Positions 32,581 through 39,867 of a DNA stretch of 42,875 bases are shown in pieces (the first letter of the stretch is position 1; each line of letters begins with the position of its first letter). Position numbers and translations under genes: made by a program. The notes under the pieces were generated by a model, which saw only the letters and a program-made list of their open reading frames with translations, was not told the origin of the DNA and searched no databases. Source of the stretch: Acidobacteriaceae bacterium (GTDB lineage: Bacteria; Acidobacteriota; Terriglobia; Terriglobales; Acidobacteriaceae); contig JASHPM010000461.1 of NCBI GenBank assembly GCA_030038115.1, positions 1-42,875 on the forward strand, read 5' to 3'.

Positions 32581-35565
32581 ATGAAAACGGTATCACGCCG
32601 GGACATGTTGAAGGCCGGGTTGCTTGCACCCGTGGCGGCGGCGGCACAGGGGATGGGTCCAATCGGCGCGGTTGCGATGCATGCGGCGGCGCAACAGGAA
32701 CCGGCGCCGCTTGCAATGGGTGAGCGCGCCGAATCCGTAAATCCAGGCGCAGGGCGCGAGCGGCTTCTCCTGGATTTTGGGTGGCGCTTCCACTTCGGCA
32801 ACGCGAACGATCCCGCTATGGATTTCGGCTTTGGGGGCGGGCGCGGCGGCAATTTCCAGAAGACGGGCGGCTTTATTGCTGCCAGCTCGCTGGCCTTCGA
32901 CGACGGCGACTGGCGCGAGGTGGATTTGCCGCACGACTGGGCGATCGAGCTGCCTTTCGAAAATGATCCGGCGCTGGCCAGCAAGGGATTTTATCCGCTG
33001 GGACGAAATTATCCCGAAACCAGCGTGGGCTGGTATCGGCGGGTGTTTGAGATTTCCGCTGCGGATGCGGGCAAGAGAATCAGCCTGGAATTCGATGGCG
33101 CCTACCGCGAAACCATGGTGGTGTTCAACGGTTTCTACATCGGTGTGCACAGCGGCGGATACGATCCCTTCCACTTCGACGTAACCGACTTCGTCTATCC
33201 GGGCCGGAAGAACGTCCTGCTGGTGCGCGTGGATGCCACACTGAGCGATGGCTGGTTTTACGAGGGAGCGGGCATCTATCGCCACGTATGGCTGGTTAAA
33301 AAGCATCCCGTGCATGTGAAGCAGTGGGGAACATTTGTATCCGCTAACGTTACGAATGGCGACGCGACCCTCTCGATCCGAACCGAAGTGAACAACGACG
33401 GCAAGGATGTGCAAACCGCGCGCGTGACCTCAACGATTCTCGATCCCTCCGGTACGCCCGTAGCAAGAGCGGCGGCGCCTCCGGTGTCTATCGAATCAGG
33501 GGGAGACCAGACTTACGAGCAGACGATCGTGGTGGGACGGCCGCTGCTGTGGTCGCTCGAAGAGCGCAACCTCTACAAGCTGGTGACCGAAGTGAGCGCG
33601 CGGGGCGAGATCGTGGATCGCTGTGAAACGCCGTTTGGCATTCGCACCATCGAATTCAATCCGCACAAGGGGCTCTTTCTGAACGGCAAATCGGTCAAGG
33701 TGAAAGGCACCTGCAATCACCAGGATCACGCCGGGCTGGGTGCCGCGCTGCCCGATGCCGTCCAGTACTATCGCGTTCGCAAGTTGCAGGAGATGGGCTG
33801 CAACGCGATGCGCACCTCGCATAACCCGCCCACGCCGGAGCTGTTAAATGCGTGCGACGAACTGGGGATGCTGGTGTTCGACGAGACGCGGATGATGTCG
33901 TCGAATCCCGAGGGCCTGGCCCAGTTCGGCGATCTGGTGAAGCGCGACCGCAATCATCCCAGCGTCTTCATGTGGTCGATGGGAAATGAAGAAGGCCAGG
34001 CGAACACGGACACGGGACTGCACATCCTGACCGCGATGAAGGCTGTGGCCACCGCGTACGACGGCACCCGCCCTGTGTCCATCGCGCCTATCCGCGCGAT
34101 TGGCGTGGGCGGCCTGGTGGAGTGCGACGTGATGGGCTACAACTACATGGACCCGCAGGCCGAGACTTATCACAAGGCGCATCCCGACAAGCCGGTGATC
34201 GGTACGGAAACCGTGAGCGCGGTGGGCACGCGCGGGATTTACGTTACGGATTTCGAGAAGGGCTTCGTGGGCTCGTACGATCCTTACACCACGACCGGAC
34301 GTGCGTCGGCCGAAGGCTGGTGGCGCTTTTGCAATGCACAGGAGTGGCTGGCCGGAGGGTTCGTGTGGACGGGATTCGATTATCGCGGCGAGCCCTCGCC
34401 CAATGGATGGCCCAACATCAGCTCGCAGTACGGCATCATCGACACCTGCGGTTTCCCCAAGGATTCGTTCTTCTACTACCAGTCGTGGTGGACTGCGTCG
34501 CCCGTGCTGCACCTTTTTCCCCACTGGAACTGGCAAGGGATGGAAGGCAAAGAGATCGCGGTGTGGGTGTATTCGAATCTCGACAGCGTGGAGCTGTTTC
34601 TGAACGGAAAGAGCCTGGGCGCAAAGGATGTCAGGAAGGATTCACACGTGGCCTGGGTTGCCCCCTGGGCGCCCGGCGCGATCGAGGCTCGCGGCTCGAA
34701 AGGCGGCCAGGTGGTGATGACCGCGAAGCGCGAGACGACCGGTGCTGCCGTCAGCCTGGTGCTGAAACCCGACCGGCAGGAGTTGTCGGCCGATGGCGAG
34801 GACGTGGCTATGTTCACGGTCGGAGTGCAGGACGCCCAGGGCCGCGTCCTGCCCATAACCGACAACGTCGTGAAGTTTCGCGTCGCGGGGGCCGGAAAGC
34901 TGATTGGGGTCGGGAATGGAGATCCCACCGATCACGAATCGGACCGGGGCACTGTGCGCAAAGCGTTCTGCGGGTATTGCATGGCGCTGGTCCAGTCCGC
35001 GAAGACGGCGGGAAGCATTACCGTGGAGGCCGAGTCTGCGGGACTCACTGCAGCCAGCGCGACCATTCAGGCGAAAGAGGTGCCGCTGCGTCCGCAGATC
35101 GCCCCATGGAAGCGGGAGGTCCCGGTGGGCCCGGGCATCACGGGCCTGTGGAGACCGATCGCAGGTTCGAGCGGCGCGACTGGGCTGCTGGCATTCTTCG
35201 TCGGCGACGGGACGACTGTATTTACGCTCCGGCAGCAGGGAAGCACGCTCACGGGCAGCGTGGAGGGCGCGGGCGGCGGGTTCTTCGGCGGAAGCGATGC
35301 AGGCATCCCGATCACCGACGGCAAGGTGGATGGCAACAACGTCTATTTCAAAGCCGGAAACAACACGTACTCGGGAACGGTGGAGGGAGATCAGATCGAG
35401 TTGCAGCGCGCGGTGGAACTGGGCTTTCCATTGTCACAGCCAGAGGGGCCTCTGGGAGCGCGCCCGGCAGTTGGACCGCCGCCCGACGGATCGGATCCAT
35501 CGAGGAGTCCAAACATGCGATTCCCCACCAGCATATCGGTGGTTTTGCATCGGGTGGAGCGCTAA
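32581..35565 (+). CDS. Beta-galactosidase-type GH2 glycoside hydrolase, Tat-exported
   Basis: Retaining GH2 enzyme (beta-galactosidase/beta-glucuronidase class), 994 aa. The N-terminal Tat signal is S-R-R-D-M-L-K then an Ala-rich hydrophobic stretch. The sugar-binding jelly-roll contains FDDGDWREVDLPHDWAIE and YPETSVGWYRRVF, the Ig-like domain follows, and the TIM barrel starts with KVKGTCNHQDHAGLG. The acid/base is E470 in MGNEEGQ (codon 33988) and the nucleophile E543 in IGTETVSAVG (codon 34207). C-terminal DUF4982-like and Ig-like domains follow. The last part (about residues 855-950) is a small beta module with LTGSVEG, ITDGKVDGNNVYF and YSGTVEGDQIELQ strands, often appended to secreted enzymes in this phylum. 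GGAG lies 5 nt before the ATG, and a LacI-type operator consensus covers the first codons. It stands alone between the TPR gene and a broken gene. Confidence 0.92.
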   Translation: MKTVSRRDMLKAGLLAPVAAAAQGMGPIGAVAMHAAAQQEPAPLAMGERAESVNPGAGRERLLLDFGWRFHFGNANDPAMDFGFGGGRGGNFQKTGGFIAASSLAFDDGDWREVDLPHDWAIELPFENDPALASKGFYPLGRNYPETSVGWYRRVFEISAADAGKRISLEFDGAYRETMVVFNGFYIGVHSGGYDPFHFDVTDFVYPGRKNVLLVRVDATLSDGWFYEGAGIYRHVWLVKKHPVHVKQWGTFVSANVTNGDATLSIRTEVNNDGKDVQTARVTSTILDPSGTPVARAAAPPVSIESGGDQTYEQTIVVGRPLLWSLEERNLYKLVTEVSARGEIVDRCETPFGIRTIEFNPHKGLFLNGKSVKVKGTCNHQDHAGLGAALPDAVQYYRVRKLQEMGCNAMRTSHNPPTPELLNACDELGMLVFDETRMMSSNPEGLAQFGDLVKRDRNHPSVFMWSMGNEEGQANTDTGLHILTAMKAVATAYDGTRPVSIAPIRAIGVGGLVECDVMGYNYMDPQAETYHKAHPDKPVIGTETVSAVGTRGIYVTDFEKGFVGSYDPYTTTGRASAEGWWRFCNAQEWLAGGFVWTGFDYRGEPSPNGWPNISSQYGIIDTCGFPKDSFFYYQSWWTASPVLHLFPHWNWQGMEGKEIAVWVYSNLDSVELFLNGKSLGAKDVRKDSHVAWVAPWAPGAIEARGSKGGQVVMTAKRETTGAAVSLVLKPDRQELSADGEDVAMFTVGVQDAQGRVLPITDNVVKFRVAGAGKLIGVGNGDPTDHESDRGTVRKAFCGYCMALVQSAKTAGSITVEAESAGLTAASATIQAKEVPLRPQIAPWKREVPVGPGITGLWRPIAGSSGATGLLAFFVGDGTTVFTLRQQGSTLTGSVEGAGGGFFGGSDAGIPITDGKVDGNNVYFKAGNNTYSGTVEGDQIELQRAVELGFPLSQPEGPLGARPAVGPPPDGSDPSRSPNMRFPTSISVVLHRVER
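32582..32595. promoter_or_regulatory. Perfect LacI/CcpA-type operator consensus over the GH2 start codon
   Basis: TGAAAACGGTATCA fits TGWAANCGNTNWCA at every position. It begins at the T of the ATG and covers codons 1-5. A repressor bound here would block initiation or elongation. A one-mismatch site lies at the TonB receptor promoter. It could also be chance codon use. Confidence 0.35.
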
Positions 35566-35631
35566 TCGAGATCAACTCCCGATTGTGACAGCAACTCTGC
35601 TTTCATCACCCGAAGTGATCTCAATAGTCAA

Positions 35632-35904
35632 TTACAGGACACCGCATGGGACACTGGAAATACTCGCAATTGTGCCTCGCTTTTCAACCCTATGGCGGTT
35701 TAGCAATTCTCTCTCTTCCCCGGCTCCAGCGTAATCTTGAAATTCGATGACGAAATTGACCCCACCCGTGGTCATGTATGGCTCGCTGATCGCAGCGACA
35801 GCGGCCGCGAAACCCTTGTAGTGCTTTTCGTCCACCACATCGAACTCCAGGTAGACATGCGAGAAGGTTCCAGGAGCGAAGATGCCAGCCTGCGCTGTAT
35901 GCAT
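35632..35904 (-). pseudogene. 5' fragment of a DyP-type peroxidase gene
   Basis: The frame starts with MHTAQAGIFAPGTFSHVYLEFDV and continues with AISEPYMTTGGVNFVIEF. This is like the N-terminus of YfeX/DyP-type haem peroxidases (Q-x-GIFA-x-GT-x-SH-x-YLEFD, then EP-x-TT-x-GGVN). Family members run about 300 aa; here similarity ends after about 60 residues, near 35720, and the frame runs on through a 28-bp tRNA-Ser piece to a stop. The catalytic GxxDG block, distal Arg and proximal His are all missing, so no peroxidase can be made. The break marks a recombination junction. Family assignment rests on a short stretch. Confidence 0.5.
35679..35706 (-). repeat. 28-bp fragment of tRNA-Ser(GCT), inverted relative to the intact gene
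   Basis: On the minus strand, 26 of 28 bases match tRNA-Ser positions 11717-11744, from the first base of the anticodon loop through the 3' anticodon stem into the variable arm. The only differences are TT to CC at 11728-11729. Neither the 5' half nor the T-arm and acceptor are present, so it is not a tRNA gene. It sits at the end of the truncated DyP sequence. Confidence 0.9.
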
Positions 35905-35910
35905 GCCAGA

Positions 35911-35916
35911 AGTATA
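35911..35916 (-). promoter_or_regulatory. -10 box directly before the truncated DyP gene
   Basis: TATACT on the minus strand ends 6 nt before the ATG at 35904; TTAACT (4/6 to the -35 consensus) lies 18 nt further up. Transcription would begin at the start codon, giving a leaderless message. Confidence 0.35.
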
Positions 35917-36229
35917 GCGAGCACGTTGTCATAGAGTTAACGACACAGACGAGAGAAGCCACGAAGCAAGTCCACATTCTGACCGAGGTAACATGAATTT
36001 GGCCTATTTCGGACTTCAAAGAAAGTCGGTGACGAAATCCGGAATCAGAAGCGGCTGGTTCTATAGAGATCACGCGTCGAGTAGTGGCATATGCAACTAA
36101 AGAAGGATTGGGAGTAACACCTCTATTGGGTAGCATTTAGCTGACTCCGCGTGATTCCCCCAGGAAACGTGAGAGAAGTCCCTCGCTGCGAAGATTTCAC
36201 GCGAGTCAAACCTGTCTGAGAAGAGAATC
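35917..36229. other. Intergenic stretch without a recognisable gene
   Basis: About 310 bp of noticeably more AT-rich sequence between the broken DyP gene and the HD-GYP gene. Open frames here have no family similarity. The only candidate signals are the DyP promoter at its left edge and a weak promoter at 36108-36136. Confidence 0.5.
36108..36136 (+). promoter_or_regulatory. Weak promoter candidate for the HD-GYP/ABC operon
   Basis: TTGGGA (36108-36113), 17-nt spacer, TAGCAT (36131-36136); each hexamer matches the sigma-70 consensus at 4 of 6 positions. It lies 94 nt upstream of the GTG start. Confidence 0.25.
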
Positions 36230-38224
36230 GTGCCGACCCGTGTCAAGGCTCTCGTCGGGGTTGTTGTGGCTGGGGCCATCGCGAGTTTGTCCGTCGTTCG
36301 CGGGTATCCCGCACAGCACTGGATTTACTTCTCCGTTTATCTCGTCGTGATCCTTCTCAGCTCCGGCATGAAGGTTGCTATGCCAAAGAGCGAAGGGACC
36401 ATGTCAGTCAATTTCCCCTTCATCTTTCTGGGAATTCTTCAGCTCTCTCCAATTCAGGCGGTCTGCCTCGCAGTCTGCAGCGTGATCGCGCAGTGCCGAT
36501 TCCGAGTTGTAAAGTCGTTCACCATCGTTCAGATTCTCTTTAACGTTGCGAATGTCACAACGGCAACCACCCTCGCCTGGTGGACGTTTGCCGCCGTCAT
36601 TCGCGTACACGCGGAGAGTGCGCCGGTGCTGGCTCTCGCGGCCAGTGTCTACTTTCTGGCCAACACGGTTCCTGTAGCCGTGGTGCTGGGATGGGTCTCG
36701 GATACGTCGCCATTCATGCACTGGCGCCAGGAATTCCTGTGGTATCTGCCTTTTTATCTTGTGGGCGCCATGCTGGCGGTGCTGGCCGACTTCATCGGCA
36801 TCCATTTCGGCTGGCTCACTTCTCTGCTGTTGATCCCAATGGTCTACACAGTGTATCGGGCTTATTGCGCCCAGATGGCAATGGTGCACGACCGCGAAGA
36901 ACATATCCGGGAAGTTGAAGCGCTGCACATGCGTACCATCCAGGGTCTTTCGATGGCCATAGAAGCGAAGGACGAGGGCACGCACGATCACCTGATGCGG
37001 GTGCGTGTCTACGTTGAGGAACTCGGCAGGATCATGAACCTCGAGCCATCGCTGATCCAGGCGCTGCATACGGCGGCATTTCTCCACGACATCGGCAAGT
37101 TAGCGGTTCCGGAGTACATCATCAACAAGCCAGGCAAGCTTACTCCGGACGAATTCGAAAAGATGAAGATTCATCCTGTGGTGGGCGCCGAGATTCTGGA
37201 GCGGGTTAAATTCCCCTATCCGGTGGTTCCGATTGTCCGGGGTCACCACGAGGCGTGGGACGGCAGCGGGTATCCCGACGGCCTCAGGGGCGAAGAAATT
37301 CCAATTGGAGCGCGCATCCTGACCGTCGTCGACTGCTTCGACGCCCTCGCCTCCGAGCGCCCCTACCGGAGAGCGTTGCCGATTGAGGAAGCGATGGCTA
37401 TCGTCAGCAGCAAGGCAGGAGCCCAGTTCGACCCGGCGATTGTCCGGCTGCTGGCGACGCATTATCAGGAACTGGAGAAGCTGGCCTGCAAACGAAGCCG
37501 TGAGATCGAGCCACTCAAGACCGGTATCTTCGTCGAGCGCGGCGCAGCTCCAGGTGCGGGATTTGAAGCCGGTCAAACCAGCGTAGCGGCGGGGCCGGGC
37601 GGCATCCCCGCTGCTTCGGCTGCCCGGATGCGATCACGCTACAACTCGCTTTCAGCTCTTGCCTCCGCTGTTCGCAAGCTGGGCATCGTCTTCGAAGACC
37701 GCCGCACCGGCAAGTCTTTGGGGGTTCGCGATCTTAGTGCCATGATGTCTGCGTGCCTTCGGCCGCTGATCGCCTTCGACTGCTTTGCAGTTTTCCATAA
37801 GTGCAACGACAGCGCGATTCTGCTCTATAAGAACGGCCCCTGGGCCGAAGCCTTCTCCGATGGCCCTCTCCCGGTGGGAACAGGACTCTCCGGCTGGGTC
37901 CTCGAAAGCGGACACCCGATAATAAACGGAAATCCGACCGTCGAGAGAAGTCTGCTGACAGGAGCCGGGCCGTTCTCGGCAAATAGCTCGGCACTCTCCA
38001 TACCGCTCCTGGACTTAAGCGGTTCTATCTTTGGCGCTCTCACGCTCTATTCCCGTCACCCTGCGGCTTTCTCCAAAGAGCATCTGCTGATGCTGCAGGC
38101 GATTCAGGGCGAATTCACGCTGGCGCTGCAGAAGGCTCTTCCCGGCACGACCAAATCGCATCCGGTCGGCGAGCGCGTCGCGGACGCAGTTGAATCTCCA
38201 CTGGCAGGGCTAACCACGTCATGA
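36230..38224 (+). CDS. Membrane HD-GYP phosphodiesterase with C-terminal GAF domain
   Basis: A 664-aa protein predicted to degrade cyclic di-GMP (or a related cyclic dinucleotide) at the inner membrane. Residues about 5-215 contain about seven hydrophobic helices (a MASE-like sensor, family not identified). The HD-GYP domain spans about residues 235-415: HD pair H286-D287 in FLHDIGKLAVPEYIINKPG, then H339-H340-E341 and G347-Y348-P349 in HHEAWDGSGYPDGLRGEEI. These are the metal and signature residues expected for an active enzyme. Residues about 470-640 form a GAF domain (FDCFAVFHKCNDSAILLYKNG, PVGTGLSGWVLESGHPIING, LDLSGSIFGALTLY). The start is GTG, as no in-frame ATG precedes the membrane part. 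Its stop overlaps the first permease gene by 4 nt (ATGA), so signalling and transport genes are coupled. Confidence 0.9.
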   Translation: MPTRVKALVGVVVAGAIASLSVVRGYPAQHWIYFSVYLVVILLSSGMKVAMPKSEGTMSVNFPFIFLGILQLSPIQAVCLAVCSVIAQCRFRVVKSFTIVQILFNVANVTTATTLAWWTFAAVIRVHAESAPVLALAASVYFLANTVPVAVVLGWVSDTSPFMHWRQEFLWYLPFYLVGAMLAVLADFIGIHFGWLTSLLLIPMVYTVYRAYCAQMAMVHDREEHIREVEALHMRTIQGLSMAIEAKDEGTHDHLMRVRVYVEELGRIMNLEPSLIQALHTAAFLHDIGKLAVPEYIINKPGKLTPDEFEKMKIHPVVGAEILERVKFPYPVVPIVRGHHEAWDGSGYPDGLRGEEIPIGARILTVVDCFDALASERPYRRALPIEEAMAIVSSKAGAQFDPAIVRLLATHYQELEKLACKRSREIEPLKTGIFVERGAAPGAGFEAGQTSVAAGPGGIPAASAARMRSRYNSLSALASAVRKLGIVFEDRRTGKSLGVRDLSAMMSACLRPLIAFDCFAVFHKCNDSAILLYKNGPWAEAFSDGPLPVGTGLSGWVLESGHPIINGNPTVERSLLTGAGPFSANSSALSIPLLDLSGSIFGALTLYSRHPAAFSKEHLLMLQAIQGEFTLALQKALPGTTKSHPVGERVADAVESPLAGLTTS

Positions 38225-39078
38225 AGGCCGCCATCGCCGCCGTGCATTGGCTGGGAAGAATGCTCGTCATCGTGTTGCTGGTGGTCGTGGGATCGACGAT
38301 TCTGGTACGCTTTGCGCCAGGCTATCTGACTGATGCGCGCGAGATGGACAGCCGCTACGCGGCTGCAGCACGGTCGGAGCTTTCAGCGGAAGCCGCCCGC
38401 AGCCGGTCGATTCCTCAAATGCTGCTGGCCGAGATGAGAGATGCCACCCATGGCGACTTCGGAACTTCCCGCCAGTTTGCAGTCCCCGTCTCAGAACTGA
38501 TCGAGCCGCGGTTGGCAGTCAGCGGTGGTCTTCTTGCGCGTGGAATCGGCCTCGCGTGGATGGTGGCGCTGTGTGCCGCCTTGCTTTCCAGCGCCGGGCG
38601 GAAGCCGTCGCTGCTTCGGCGAGCACCCGCAACCGTACTGCTGGCCATCCCCACAGCTGCTCTGGCGACGTTTTGCCTGCTGGCAAATTGGGGAGGACCC
38701 GTGTTCGTGATGGCTCTGTTGCTGGCCGCGCGGGACTTCAAGTTCCTCGATCGCGCTCTGCGCACGGCATGGCAGGAACCTCATGTTCTGCAGGCGAGGG
38801 CCCAGGGCATTGGTACAAAACGTCTGCTCGTGGCACATATTGCACCCTCGCTGACGCCCCAGCTCGGCGCTCTGGCCTCTCTCTCCATCGTTACGGCGCT
38901 GAGCGCCCTGGTTCCCGTGGAAGTGATTTTCAACGTCCCGGGTGTTGGCGAGCTGGCGTGGAATGCCGCCCTCAACCGTGACCTGCCGGTACTGCTGGCG
39001 GTGATGATGGCGATGGCCGTGGCAGTTACATGCAGCGGAATGGCAACGCCGCGCGCCGCGGAGTGGGAGAGCGCATGA
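38221..39078 (+). CDS. Oligopeptide/dipeptide-type ABC permease (DppB-like)
   Basis: A 285-aa inner-membrane permease of the BPD transport family. An N-terminal helix (MLVIVLLVVVGSTILVRFAPGYL) precedes a periplasmic loop, as in DppB/OppB, and five further helices. The cytoplasmic EAA loop reads HVLQARAQGIGTKRLLVAHIAPSLTPQLG, the contact point for the ATPase. It is followed by VEVIFNVPGVGELAWNAALNRDLPVLLAV, the DppB tail pattern. It is somewhat shorter than typical DppB (about 310-340 aa). It overlaps the HD-GYP stop and the next permease start by 4 nt each (ATGA), so translation is coupled. Confidence 0.87.
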   Translation: MKAAIAAVHWLGRMLVIVLLVVVGSTILVRFAPGYLTDAREMDSRYAAAARSELSAEAARSRSIPQMLLAEMRDATHGDFGTSRQFAVPVSELIEPRLAVSGGLLARGIGLAWMVALCAALLSSAGRKPSLLRRAPATVLLAIPTAALATFCLLANWGGPVFVMALLLAARDFKFLDRALRTAWQEPHVLQARAQGIGTKRLLVAHIAPSLTPQLGALASLSIVTALSALVPVEVIFNVPGVGELAWNAALNRDLPVLLAVMMAMAVAVTCSGMATPRAAEWESA

Positions 39079-39863
39079 GGCTCCGTTATCCGATTCTCTG
39101 GCTGTTGCTGGGTCTGTTTGTGGCCGCGTCGGTCATCGTGTCGATGCCGGGCGCAGGTTATGCCCGGCAGGATCGCGATGCGACGCTGGCACCGGCATCG
39201 GCAAGCCATCCTGCCGGTACGGACGCGCTGGGCCGCGACCGGCTCGTGCGTGTGGCAGCCGCTTTCCTGCTCAGTCTTGCCGGCTCGGTTATCGCTTCTG
39301 CGCTGACCACGGTGGCTGCTGCGGGAGTGGGAACGCTGGCAGCGTTTGGTCGCGCCTCCATGGGATGGAGCTCGATGGTGGTCTGCGATGTGTTCCTCGC
39401 GCTGCCGTGGATGTTCCTGCTCATGATGGTGCGGTCGGCGTTGCCTCTCACTGCGTCGCCGGCGCGATCGGCGACGATTACGTTCCTGGTGCTCGCAGCA
39501 CTGGGATGGCCAGCCAGCGCTCGTGCCGTTTACCACGGAGCCCTGCAGCTAAAGAGCTCGGACTGGATGCTCTATGCGCGTGCCGCGGGTCTGGACCGCG
39601 CCGGGATTGTCCGCCACGTCATTCCGAGTCTGTTCCATCTTCTGGTGCCGCAGTTCCTGATCACCATTCCCGCATTTGTCATGGCGGAGGCGAATCTCGG
39701 AGCCCTTGGCCTCGGGGTCGGAGAACCCCTGCCGTCGTGGGGTGGGATGCTGTTCGAGCTCAACAACTCCCCGATGCTGATGCAGACTCGTTGGGTCTAC
39801 TTTCCCGTGGCCCTGCTCGTTGTGGTCTTGCTCCTTCTCGAAGGAGTGGCCGTGGAGGCCTGA
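39075..39863 (+). CDS. Oligopeptide/dipeptide-type ABC permease (DppC-like)
   Basis: A 262-aa partner permease. The start at 39075 overlaps the previous stop (ATGA) and gives a normal N-terminal helix (YPILWLLLGLFVAASVIVSM). The family block HPAGTDALGRDRLVRV follows, as the HWLGTDxLGRDxxSR pattern of DppC/OppC. The EAA loop is MLYARAAGLDRAGIVRHVIPSLFHLLVPQF, and EANLGALGLGVGEPLPSWGGML matches the C-terminal DppC signature. It ends 4 nt before the binding-protein gene. Confidence 0.9.
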   Translation: MRLRYPILWLLLGLFVAASVIVSMPGAGYARQDRDATLAPASASHPAGTDALGRDRLVRVAAAFLLSLAGSVIASALTTVAAAGVGTLAAFGRASMGWSSMVVCDVFLALPWMFLLMMVRSALPLTASPARSATITFLVLAALGWPASARAVYHGALQLKSSDWMLYARAAGLDRAGIVRHVIPSLFHLLVPQFLITIPAFVMAEANLGALGLGVGEPLPSWGGMLFELNNSPMLMQTRWVYFPVALLVVVLLLLEGVAVEA

Positions 39864-39867
39864 TCGC

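Noticed and set aside
35679-35706. A second functional tRNA-Ser gene on the minus strand
   Set aside because: No acceptor stem, D-arm or T-arm can be built around the 28-bp match.
35690-36136. Open frame of 148 codons overlapping the DyP fragment in another frame
   Set aside because: Its composition is erratic and there is no motif. The DyP-like similarity is in the other frame.
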